The position numbers and the translations under genes are program-made. DNA of 6,014 nucleotides from DATMXP01 sp964460935 (GTDB lineage: Bacteria > Acidobacteriota > Terriglobia > Terriglobales > Acidobacteriaceae): assembly GCA_964460935.1 (NCBI GenBank), contig CAYWSM010000403.1, forward strand, positions 1 to 6,014, given 5' to 3'. Below the pieces are notes generated by a model. The model did not search any database and had not been told where the DNA came from. It saw only the letters and a program-made list of their open reading frames with translations. This document shows positions 1-6,014 of this stretch, piece after piece. Each line of letters starts with the position of its first letter. Position 1 is the first letter of the stretch.

Positions 1-1728
1 GTTGTACGCCTCCTGGATCGCGCGGCGGCGGTCCGTCTCGTCGAGCGCCTTCTTCATCGAATCGGTAATGTTATCGGCGTAGAGAATCGCGCGGCCATTC
101 AGGTTGCGCGCGCAGCGGCCGATGGTCTGGATCAGCGATCCCGCAGAACGCAAGAAACCCTCTTTGTCGGCGTCGAGAATCGCGACCAGCGAAACTTCCG
201 GTAGGTCCAGTCCTTCGCGCAGCAGGTTGATACCGATGAGCACGTCGAACTCGCCCTTGCGCAGGTCGCGCAGGATTTTCACGCGCTCCAGCGTCTCGAT
301 CTCCGAGTGCATGTAACGGCAGCGCACGCCCACTTCACTGTAGTACTCGGCAAGATCTTCGGACATTCGCTTCGTGAGCGTTGTCACCAGCACGCGCTCG
401 CCTTTCTCAACCCGCGCGCGAATCTCGTGCAGTAGATCGTCAATCTGCCCCTTTACCGGACGAATTTCCGTTTGCGGATCGACGAGCCCAGTAGGTCGAA
501 TGATCTGCTCCACGACGACACCCGCCGCCTTCGTCAGCTCATAAGGACCGGGTGTTGCCGATACGTACACCACCTGGTTGACGCGATGCTCGAATTCCTC
601 GAACGTCAGCGGACGATTGTCTAACGCCGACGGTAGGCGGAAACCATATTCGATCAGCGTCGATTTCCGCGAGCGATCGCCGTGCCACATGCCGTGCAAC
701 TGCGGAACCGTCTGGTGCGATTCGTCGATGAACAGCAAATAATCGCGCGGCACGTAGTCGAGCAGCGTCGGCGGAGGCTCGCCGGGCAGGCGTCCGGTGA
801 AGTGACGCGAGTAGTTCTCGATTCCGTGGCAGTAGCCCATCGACCTGATCATCTCGAGATCGAATCGCGTACGCTGATGCACGCGCTGCGTCTCCACCAG
901 TCGTCCCTGGCCTTGTAGTTCGTTTTCCCACCATTCGAGTTCTTTGAGAATCGACTCGATGGCGCTCGCCTTCGTCTCCGGCTTCATCACGTAGTGCGAC
1001 TTCGGATAAATCGGCAGGCGCACATAACGCTGCTTGACGGTTCCGAACAGCGGATCGATCTGCGCGAGCGATTCGATCTGGTCGCCCCAAAGTTCAAGGC
1101 GGTACGCGACATCCTCATAAGAGGGAAACACTTCGATGACATCGCCGCGAACGCGAAACGTTCCGCGCCGCAGTTCGCCATCGCTGCGTTCATACAGAAT
1201 TTCCACCAGCTTGCGCAGAATGTCTTCTCGCTTGATCTTCTGACCTTTTTCGAGGAAGAGCAGCATGCCGTAATAGGCTTCCGGCGATCCGAGGCCGTAG
1301 ATGCAGGATACCGACGCCACAATGATGCAGTCCCGCCGCTCGAACAGCGACTTGGTCGCCGACAGCCGCAGCTTGTCGAGTTCATCGTTGATCGTTGCTT
1401 CCTTCTCGATGTAAACGTCGCCGGCGGGAATATATGCTTCGGGCTGGTAATAGTCGTAATACGAGACAAAATATTCGACGGCGTTCTGCGGAAAGAAGTG
1501 CTTGAACTCGTGGAAGAGCTGCGCCGCCAGCGTTTTGTTGTGCGCCAAAATCAGCGCCGGCCGGTTCGACTGCTCGATGATCTTCGCCATCGTGTACGTC
1601 TTGCCCGACCCGGTGACGCCCAGCAGCACCTGGTGCTTTTCGCCGTCGTAGAGACCACGGGTCAGTTGCTCGATGGCGTTTCCCTGGTCGCCTCGCGGGG
1701 AATAATCGGAATGAAGACGGAAATCCAT
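1..1728 (-). CDS. uvrB: UvrABC excinuclease subunit B, C-terminus cut off by the window
   Basis: UvrB is the damage-verifying helicase-like subunit of cytoplasmic nucleotide excision repair. UvrA loads it onto DNA, and it then recruits UvrC for the two incisions. The frame is open for all 576 visible codons without a frameshift. Visible motifs, in order: Walker A GVTGSGKT at residues 37-44; the beta-hairpin used to probe damaged DNA, with the aromatic cluster YYDYYQPEAY at 90-99; IYGLGSPEAYY near 144-154; Walker B DESH at 335-338; YVSATP near 388-393; GINLLREGLDLPEVSL near 499-514; and helicase motif VI QTIGRCARN at 534-542. The visible part ends at QEAYN, so roughly 90-100 residues including the usual C-terminal UVR domain (UvrC contact) lie outside. 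ATG at 1728 matches the family N-terminus (MDFRLHSDY, then GDQ); the only alternative in-frame start is a TTG at about 1773. No Shine-Dalgarno is visible before this ATG. The gene follows the MutS-like gene on the same strand after 128 bp. Confidence 0.98.
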   Translation of the reverse strand, partial: MDFRLHSDYSPRGDQGNAIEQLTRGLYDGEKHQVLLGVTGSGKTYTMAKIIEQSNRPALILAHNKTLAAQLFHEFKHFFPQNAVEYFVSYYDYYQPEAYIPAGDVYIEKEATINDELDKLRLSATKSLFERRDCIIVASVSCIYGLGSPEAYYGMLLFLEKGQKIKREDILRKLVEILYERSDGELRRGTFRVRGDVIEVFPSYEDVAYRLELWGDQIESLAQIDPLFGTVKQRYVRLPIYPKSHYVMKPETKASAIESILKELEWWENELQGQGRLVETQRVHQRTRFDLEMIRSMGYCHGIENYSRHFTGRLPGEPPPTLLDYVPRDYLLFIDESHQTVPQLHGMWHGDRSRKSTLIEYGFRLPSALDNRPLTFEEFEHRVNQVVYVSATPGPYELTKAAGVVVEQIIRPTGLVDPQTEIRPVKGQIDDLLHEIRARVEKGERVLVTTLTKRMSEDLAEYYSEVGVRCRYMHSEIETLERVKILRDLRKGEFDVLIGINLLREGLDLPEVSLVAILDADKEGFLRSAGSLIQTIGRCARNLNGRAILYADNITDSMKKALDETDRRRAIQEAYN

Positions 1729-1856
1729 ACAGTAATCAGGAGCCGAAGTCAGGGAGTCAGCAACACCTGGCAATTTCCCACACCACCTCGTTCCGAAGCC
1801 TCACAGAAGCGAATTTCGGCGGGTGGGTATCTCTTGATTATACCGTGAATGGCTGT
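1729..1856 (-). other. Intergenic region between the MutS-like gene and uvrB
   Basis: These 128 bp hold no gene. Apart from the candidate -10 box, I see only weak complementary segments: CCGAA and TTCGG about 17 bases apart in the leader. There is no clear GC-rich hairpin followed by a T run, so no terminator for the MutS-like gene is called and read-through into uvrB is possible. Confidence 0.6.
1837..1842 (-). promoter_or_regulatory. Candidate -10 box for uvrB
   Basis: Read on the minus strand this is a perfect TATAAT, about 110 bases upstream of the uvrB start and just downstream of the MutS-like stop codon. No good -35 is seen at 16-18 bp spacing, where the sequence falls in the last codons of the MutS-like gene. 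A start site near 1830 would give a 5' leader of about 100 nt. I found no convincing LexA-type palindrome in that leader. The call rests on a single hexamer in an otherwise GC-rich region. Confidence 0.4.
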
Positions 1857-3644
1857 TCAAACATCGAGGCCAATCGAGCGCATGAGTTCCAGCGCATTGC
1901 TGCGAACGACCACGCCTTCGCGCAACCGGTAGTCGAAAACCATGTGCCCGTCTTCGACACGGTCTTCAAAATGAGCATTGCGCACCATCGCCTGCAGGTC
2001 GAGCGGGATTTGCGTAATCGACAGATCGTGGGTGGTCACGACTCCAATCGCACCGTAAGTGATAAAAGCTCGCAGGAGCGCTTGCCCTCCGGCGAGGCGG
2101 TCGTGCGAGTTGGTACCGTGCAACAGTTCGTCGACGAGAAACAATACCGGCAGATCATGTTGCATCAGGACCATAATTTCGCGGAGACGCCCGAGTTCGG
2201 AGGCGAATCCGGAACGCCCGGTCTGAAGTGAATCGACCACATGGAGCGAGGAAGCAACCTGCACTGGCGCCAGCCGCAAAATCGTCGCGCGGACCGGCGC
2301 GCCGGCCATGGCGAGCACGGCATTCAGTCCGATGGTGCGCAGGTACGTGCTCTTGCCCGACATGTTCGATCCGCTGACAACCAGAGCACGAGTAGCCTGA
2401 TCCAGGTGCGCGTCATTGCGTATGTTCTTTTCAGCCGAGATTAATGGATGACCAAGGCATTCGCCAACGAACTGGGTATCTTCGCCTTCGACGAATTCGG
2501 CGAACGGATCGCCAGGATGTTCGTAAGAGTAAGCTGCCAGCGATACCAGCGCCTCGATTTCACCAATGGTTGTCAGCCATGATCGGATTGCCCGGCCGTA
2601 GCGCCGCCGCCATGCTTCCACCGCAAACGCTACTTGTAGCTCGTATAGCAGAGAAATATTTAGCGTACGAAGGATGAGGTTCTCGCGTGAATCGACAAGA
2701 TCAATGCGACTGCTGAATACAGCCAGCGCATTTGACGCAGAAGCCGAATCCCGCCTGAGAGTGGCATGCAGTTCTTGCAGCAACGTGGTCTGGAACCGCT
2801 GTTGTTCAACGGTTTTTACCAGCTTGGAAAACAGCATCACCGATTCGGCGGCACCCTCAACACTGGCGATTACCTTATGGATGCGCTTGCGATAGAAAAA
2901 ATGGAGAGCGAACTCCACAAGAATAAGAGCGGCAACAGGCAAAAAAACAGCCTTCCAGAAAGCGATGACGATCGCCACCATCGCACCCGCTGCAAGAATT
3001 GGCGCAATGATTCGTAACGGCGGATTATGCAATAGTTCCGGACCTTCCGCCCACGCCAGCAGTTCGCTCGGGTCGAATTCCGGCGGGATGTCGTCGCCTG
3101 CGATAGCGAGTTCCTCGCGAAAATCAAGCTTGTCGCGCAGTTCACCGATAGCCTGTTGGCGGTCGAGAATCGTTTTCAAGGGCGCAGGAGTGAGCAGCCA
3201 TTCGGCTAAAGTGTTTTCGCCCATTCGGGTTCGAGCAGATGAGAGGAGTTGGAACAGGCTCTGCTGTCCGAATAGGTCTAGGTCCTCGGCATAAACGTGA
3301 TCGATGCGGCGGAAGCGCTCGCCGGTTTGCCCGTAAGAATGCCAGCGGTCTTCCGTTCGTGCGATGCCCCATTCGTAGACTTTGATGGCACGCTGGGCAT
3401 GCGTGAACGCGCGGATCACACGATCATGCCAGATCACCAGGAACGCGAATCCCGCTATTGGAGCGATCAGCCACCACGGGTTCAGGCGACCTTTTACCGC
3501 GAACCAAAATACGACAGCGGCGGCGGCAAAGGCGAGCAAACGAAGGTTGCTGATTTGCGCGGACCGCGCATCCATGAGCTCTGCCTGACGTCTACGATCG
3601 GCGAAACGGCGCTGATACTCCGCGAGGCTGGAGCTGGAATCCAT
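1857..3644 (-). CDS. Membrane-anchored MutS-family ATPase (MutS-related protein)
   Basis: This 595-residue protein has the core and ATPase parts of MutS but not its N-terminal mismatch-binding domain. A MutS domain III-like segment starts near 128 (SLFQLLSSARTRMG, then RQQAIGEL at 162-169). The ATPase follows: Walker A GSNMSGKST at 425-433, a loop DSLQTGRSGFASE at 471-483, Walker B LVDELLHGTN at 503-512 and the switch TTHD at 537-540. Four hydrophobic segments at about 34-50, 57-73, 213-230 and 232-250 form two tight hairpins. A basic N-terminus (RRFADRRR) and the even segment number put the ATPase in the cytoplasm. MutS-family proteins of this layout, about 600 residues with LHGTNSHDR after Walker B, are annotated in many bacteria as MutS-related; their role is not established to my knowledge. 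Canonical mismatch repair is unlikely because no N-terminal mismatch-binding domain is present. ATG at 3644 is the first in-frame start, with no clear Shine-Dalgarno. Confidence 0.9.
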   Translation of the reverse strand: MDSSSSLAEYQRRFADRRRQAELMDARSAQISNLRLLAFAAAAVVFWFAVKGRLNPWWLIAPIAGFAFLVIWHDRVIRAFTHAQRAIKVYEWGIARTEDRWHSYGQTGERFRRIDHVYAEDLDLFGQQSLFQLLSSARTRMGENTLAEWLLTPAPLKTILDRQQAIGELRDKLDFREELAIAGDDIPPEFDPSELLAWAEGPELLHNPPLRIIAPILAAGAMVAIVIAFWKAVFLPVAALILVEFALHFFYRKRIHKVIASVEGAAESVMLFSKLVKTVEQQRFQTTLLQELHATLRRDSASASNALAVFSSRIDLVDSRENLILRTLNISLLYELQVAFAVEAWRRRYGRAIRSWLTTIGEIEALVSLAAYSYEHPGDPFAEFVEGEDTQFVGECLGHPLISAEKNIRNDAHLDQATRALVVSGSNMSGKSTYLRTIGLNAVLAMAGAPVRATILRLAPVQVASSLHVVDSLQTGRSGFASELGRLREIMVLMQHDLPVLFLVDELLHGTNSHDRLAGGQALLRAFITYGAIGVVTTHDLSITQIPLDLQAMVRNAHFEDRVEDGHMVFDYRLREGVVVRSNALELMRSIGLDV

Positions 3645-3731
3645 CAGAACGATTGGTTATTTGTGTTCAAAAGATGTACCGGGTGGTTCGCAATTACCAA
3701 ATTACTAAACTACCCAATTACCAAATTTGTT
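3645..3731 (-). other. Intergenic region between the phosphatase and MutS-like genes
   Basis: These 87 bp hold the octamer repeat and about 45 further bases before the MutS-like ATG. I see no strong -35/-10 pair, Shine-Dalgarno or terminator on the minus strand. Whether the MutS-like gene is co-transcribed with the phosphatase gene cannot be decided from this. Confidence 0.6.
3691..3729. repeat. AT-rich octamer tandem repeat
   Basis: Five head-to-tail units with an 8-bp period: CAATTAC (3691-3697, one base short), CAAATTAC (3698-3705), TAAACTAC (3706-3713), CCAATTAC (3714-3721) and CAAATTTG (3722-3729). The 13-mer CAATTACCAAATT occurs exactly twice, at 3691-3703 and 3715-3727, offset by 24 bp or three units. 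The array fills the middle of the gap between the phosphatase stop and the MutS-like start and is much richer in AT than its surroundings. Function is unknown. It contains no inverted repeat, so it is not a terminator hairpin. Confidence 0.8.
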
Positions 3732-4445
3732 TTATTCCGTCCACTTCGGCTCGCCAACGGCCGTGAACAGCTCGCCCAGTTCATCCGGACGATCGAGCAA
3801 CATATCAGGCGGAACCTTCTCGAGCGAGGCTGGCGATAACCCATAGCTCAGTCCCACGCTATACATTCCGGCGTTCTTTGCTGTCATCACGTCGTTGGCG
3901 GAATCGCCGATCATCACAGCCTCGCGCGGCTTTACTCCAACTTCTTTCAAAAGCTGCAAGGCGCCTTGGGGATCGGGCTTTTTCGTTGGAAAGCTGTTTC
4001 CCCCATATACCTGGAAGAAGAACTTGCCTAATCCGAGCGCATCCACGATCGCTCGCGACGGATTCACCGGCTTGTTGCTCAGCACAGCCATCTTCACTTC
4101 GCCGTTACGCGCCTCACGGATAGCTTCGAGCGAGTCCTTTATCCCTTCATACACATAGGTATTATCCAGCTTGTGTTCGCGGTAGTACCCGAGGAAGAAC
4201 AGCAACGCCTCGTCCACGAACTTCTGGTCATCGGGATCGCCAAGGGAGCGACGGACCAGCATGGGTGCGCCGTCGCCGATGTACGTCGAGATCAACTCGC
4301 ACGGCAGTTCCGGCCGTCCAAAGTGACGGAGCATGGCGTTTACCGAATTCGTGAGGTCCAGGCGGGAATCGACCAGCGTGCCGTCGAGATCGAAAATGAG
4401 CAGCCGAATCTGCTCTACAGGGATAGGCCGGTTGATCTTGATCAT
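3732..4445 (-). CDS. gph: HAD-superfamily hydrolase, probable phosphoglycolate phosphatase
   Basis: This 237-residue cytoplasmic enzyme has all four HAD motifs: motif I FDLDGTLVDS (nucleophile D19, general acid D21), motif II LSNK (S123), motif III KKPDP (K156) and motif IV GDSANDV (D181, D185). The segment between motifs I and II (about 30-110) is a helical cap of the type found in Gph and related phosphatases, and the length is close to the E. coli Gph (about 252). Gph hydrolyses 2-phosphoglycolate to glycolate, clearing the product of Rubisco oxygenation or of repair of 3'-phosphoglycolate DNA ends. The substrate cannot be fixed from motifs; pyrophosphatase PpaX and beta-phosphoglucomutase-like enzymes share this fold. 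ATG at 4445 gives a short N-terminal extension before motif I; a weak GGA lies 8 bases or so upstream. The gene is divergent from the E1 gene and followed by the MutS-like gene after 87 bp. Confidence 0.85.
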   Translation of the reverse strand: MIKINRPIPVEQIRLLIFDLDGTLVDSRLDLTNSVNAMLRHFGRPELPCELISTYIGDGAPMLVRRSLGDPDDQKFVDEALLFFLGYYREHKLDNTYVYEGIKDSLEAIREARNGEVKMAVLSNKPVNPSRAIVDALGLGKFFFQVYGGNSFPTKKPDPQGALQLLKEVGVKPREAVMIGDSANDVMTAKNAGMYSVGLSYGLSPASLEKVPPDMLLDRPDELGELFTAVGEPKWTE

Positions 4446-4483
4446 TCAGTCCATTCTAATGCCACGAAAGCGGTAACCAGACT

Positions 4484-4505
4484 GCTTGTGACCGGCGACA
4501 CAAGC
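4484..4505. promoter_or_regulatory. Perfect inverted repeat, possible CRP/FNR-family operator
   Basis: GCTTGTG (4484-4490) and CACAAGC (4499-4505) are exact reverse complements around an 8-bp spacer. The core reads TGTGA-N6-ACACA (4487-4502) and matches nine of ten defined bases of the CRP consensus TGTGA-N6-TCACA. It lies between two divergent genes and ends 3 bp before the candidate E1 -35, which suits a regulator site better than a terminator. A hairpin with a 7-bp stem is also possible in RNA, but no T run follows. The regulator is unknown. Confidence 0.45.
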
Positions 4506-4508
4506 CCT

Positions 4509-4539
4509 TGTATCGAAATCCGGTTAAGGCGTTTACAAT
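4509..4539 (+). promoter_or_regulatory. Candidate promoter for the E1 gene
   Basis: TACAAT at 4534-4539 matches the -10 consensus in five of six bases. The nearest -35-like hexamer is TTGTAT at 4509-4514, with three of six matches and a long 19-bp spacer. A start near 4546 would give a leader of about 45 nt. The weak -35 directly next to the dyad would fit a promoter that needs an activator. Confidence 0.35.
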
Positions 4540-4577
4540 ACAAAGTCGCAAAAATACCCCAGCTGCATCAAATTCGC

Positions 4578-4583
4578 AGAGGA
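4578..4583 (+). promoter_or_regulatory. Shine-Dalgarno of the E1 gene
   Basis: AGAGGA ends 6 bases before the ATG at 4590. It fixes this as the start codon and is the only strong ribosome binding site among the three gene starts without overlap in the window. Confidence 0.75.
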
Positions 4584-4589
4584 CAGTGG

Positions 4590-6014
4590 ATGGCCACAAC
4601 CAAGACTGAGCCAAAGCCGCTCACAACGGCGAAGAGCTTCGAGGGACTCACCTCGGAGCAACTGATCCAGATGTACCGCATCATGTATACCTCGCGACGC
4701 ATCGACGACCGTGAGATCCTGCTGAAGCGGCAACAGAAGATCTTCTTTCAAATCTCCGGCGCTGGACATGAAGCCCTGCTCGTCGCCGCCGGAATGGCCC
4801 TCCGGCCTGGCTACGACTGGTTCTATCCTTATTACCGCGACCGTGCTTTGTGTCTCACGCTCGGTATGACGCCGCTCGAAATGCTGCTTGGCGCCGTTGG
4901 TGCTGCCGACGACCCCAATTCCGGCGGGCGTCAGATGCCCTCACACTGGGGACACAAGAAACTCAACATCGTTACGCAATCATCACCGACGGGTACGCAG
5001 TTTCTGCAATCCGTCGGATGCGCCGAGGCCGGACGCTACTTCGCCCATCATCCCGGCGCGGCCAATAAAACGGAAGGCGACTATCGCCAGTTCAAGGATG
5101 TGCAGTTCCACGGCGACGAAATCACTTACGTCAGCACCGGCGACGGCGCCACCAGCGAAGGCGAGTTCTGGGAGGCGATGAACAGCGCCGCCAACAACAA
5201 GCTTCCGCTGTTGGTCCTTTGCGAGGACAACGAGTACGCCATCTCGGTTCCGGTCGAGGTTCAAACCGCCGGCGGAAACATTTCGAACATCGTCCGTGGT
5301 TTCCCGAACTTCCACTTCGAAGAAGTGGACGGTTGTGATCCCATCGAGAGTTATGCCGCGATCAGCCGCGCTGCCGCGTACATTCGCGAAGGACATGGAC
5401 CGGCATTCGTCCACGGACACGTGATTCGCCCGTACTCGCACTCGCTCTCCGACGACGAAAAACTCTATCGTCCCGAAGAAGAGCGCAAGATCGAAGTCCA
5501 GAAAGATCCCATCACCCGCTTCGAACTTTTCCTGATTCGCGAAGGCATCATCGACGAAGCCGAAGCCAACCGCATTCGCAAGGAAGTGGACGAAGAGGTA
5601 CAAACGGCCAGCGACAAGGCCGTGGCAGCGAAATTTGCGCCGACTAATTCAGTGACGAACTTCGTCTATTCTCCCGACCTCAACCCGACCTCGCAGGCCT
5701 TCGACAGTCAACCCGATTTTGTGAAGCCCGAGAAGGGTAAGCTCGCGGGCGAGAAAACGATGGCCGATCTGATCAACGCCTGCCTGCGCGATGAGATGAA
5801 GCGCGATCCGCGTATCGTGATCTTCGGTGAAGACGTCGCCGACTGCTCGCGCGAACAATATCTCGCGGATAAGAAAGTGAAAGGGAAGGGCGGTGTTTTC
5901 AAGCTGACCGGTGGCTTGCAATGCGACTTCGGCGGCGAACGCGTATTCAACTCACCGCTTGCCGAAGCCAACATTGTTGGCCGTGCTGTGGGTATGGCCA
6001 CGCGCGGCATGAAG
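4590..6014 (+). CDS. Fused alpha-beta E1 of a 2-oxo acid dehydrogenase complex (3' end cut off)
   Basis: The 475 visible codons run open to the window edge. E1 uses thiamine diphosphate to decarboxylate a 2-oxo acid and passes the acyl group to the lipoyl arm of E2. The alpha part spans about 20-340: GAGHEALL at 57-64, YYRDRALCL at 81-89, a RQMPSHW loop at 114-120 and the thiamine motif from GDG (184-186) to N214, spaced as in the family. The stretch HSLSDD (284-289) resembles the HSxSDD loop of branched-chain oxo acid dehydrogenase E1 alpha. A linker follows, and the beta part begins near 387 with IFGEDV at 411-416, GGVFKLTGG at 434-442 and SPLAEANIVG at 455-464. E459 is probably the glutamate that activates the cofactor. 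About a third of the protein, the rest of beta, lies outside. Separate E1 alpha and beta genes are the commoner arrangement; fused forms occur in Bacteroidota and Acidobacteriota. Branched-chain oxo acids and pyruvate are both possible substrates; the loop favours the former. Confidence 0.93.
   Translation, partial: MATTKTEPKPLTTAKSFEGLTSEQLIQMYRIMYTSRRIDDREILLKRQQKIFFQISGAGHEALLVAAGMALRPGYDWFYPYYRDRALCLTLGMTPLEMLLGAVGAADDPNSGGRQMPSHWGHKKLNIVTQSSPTGTQFLQSVGCAEAGRYFAHHPGAANKTEGDYRQFKDVQFHGDEITYVSTGDGATSEGEFWEAMNSAANNKLPLLVLCEDNEYAISVPVEVQTAGGNISNIVRGFPNFHFEEVDGCDPIESYAAISRAAAYIREGHGPAFVHGHVIRPYSHSLSDDEKLYRPEEERKIEVQKDPITRFELFLIREGIIDEAEANRIRKEVDEEVQTASDKAVAAKFAPTNSVTNFVYSPDLNPTSQAFDSQPDFVKPEKGKLAGEKTMADLINACLRDEMKRDPRIVIFGEDVADCSREQYLADKKVKGKGGVFKLTGGLQCDFGGERVFNSPLAEANIVGRAVGMATRGMK

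Larger units (their letters stand above)
4446..4589. other. Divergent intergenic region between the phosphatase and E1 genes
   Basis: These 144 bp must carry the start signals for transcription in both directions. Rightward signals are listed separately. Leftward, the best -10-like hexamer is TAGAAT (plus-strand 4453-4458), only 7 bases from the phosphatase ATG. It would give an almost leaderless transcript and has no good -35, so I do not call it as a promoter. Confidence 0.6.

Noticed and set aside
539..1090. Minus-strand open frame of 183 codons inside uvrB
   Set aside because: It is an out-of-frame reading of the uvrB coding sequence, rich in Arg and Ala, with no family resemblance.
994..1848. 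Long plus-strand open frame of 284 codons opposite uvrB
   Set aside because: It lies antisense to an intact uvrB with every conserved motif, has no recognisable domain, and is explained by the GC-rich codon bias that removes stops from the opposite strand.
2294..2305. Perfect 12-bp palindrome CCGGCGCGCCGG
   Set aside because: It lies inside the MutS-like ATPase coding sequence (GAPVRAT region) and is a natural outcome of GC-rich codons; no regulatory context.
3297..3839. Plus-strand open frame of 180 codons across the MutS-like start and the octamer repeat
   Set aside because: It is antisense to two real genes, and its repeated ITK/NY residues come only from translating the tandem repeat.
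4453..4458. TAGAAT on the minus strand as a -10 box for the phosphatase gene
   Set aside because: It is only 7 bases from the ATG and has no acceptable -35 at normal spacing. A leaderless transcript is possible but unsupported.
4484..4510. The divergent-gap dyad as an intrinsic terminator
   Set aside because: The stem is not followed by a T run on either strand, and both flanking genes start at this gap rather than end there.
4983..5603. Minus-strand open frame of 206 codons opposite E1
   Set aside because: It is antisense to the E1 coding sequence, which carries the thiamine motif in frame; it shows no recognisable domain.

Overview
The window reads as ordinary chromosomal sequence from a bacterium of moderately high GC. 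My best guess, from remembered protein resemblance only, is an Acidobacteriota (Koribacter/Terriglobia-like) genome. A fused alpha-beta E1 dehydrogenase of the kind found in Bacteroidota and Acidobacteriota, a membrane-anchored MutS-like protein and the codon usage all fit this. None of them proves it.

There are four protein genes. Three lie on the minus strand, in transcription order: a HAD-family phosphatase resembling phosphoglycolate phosphatase (4445 to 3732), a MutS-family ATPase with two predicted transmembrane hairpins (3644 to 1857), and uvrB (1728 to the left edge, C-terminus cut off). The fourth runs on the plus strand from 4590 to the right edge. It is the first two thirds or so of a thiamine-diphosphate 2-oxo acid dehydrogenase E1 in which the alpha and beta subunits are fused.

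The intergenic gaps hold the non-coding signals. The 144-bp divergent gap between the phosphatase and E1 genes contains a perfect 7-bp dyad (GCTTGTG-N8-CACAAGC). Its core resembles a CRP/FNR-family site and sits just upstream of a candidate promoter for E1. The 87-bp gap between the phosphatase and the MutS-like gene carries an AT-rich tandem repeat with an 8-bp period. The 128-bp gap before uvrB holds a perfect TATAAT hexamer on the minus strand.

The three minus-strand genes can all be tied to DNA damage: nucleotide excision repair, a mismatch-repair-type ATPase, and removal of 2-phosphoglycolate, a by-product of oxidative break repair. The gaps of 87 and 128 bp, one with its own candidate promoter, argue against a tight operon. 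E1 belongs to central or branched-chain oxo acid metabolism and is probably a separate unit. I see no RNA gene, CRISPR array, insertion sequence or phage gene. I found no clearly new system; the items most worth checking are the membrane-embedded MutS-like protein, the divergent-gap dyad and the octamer repeat.
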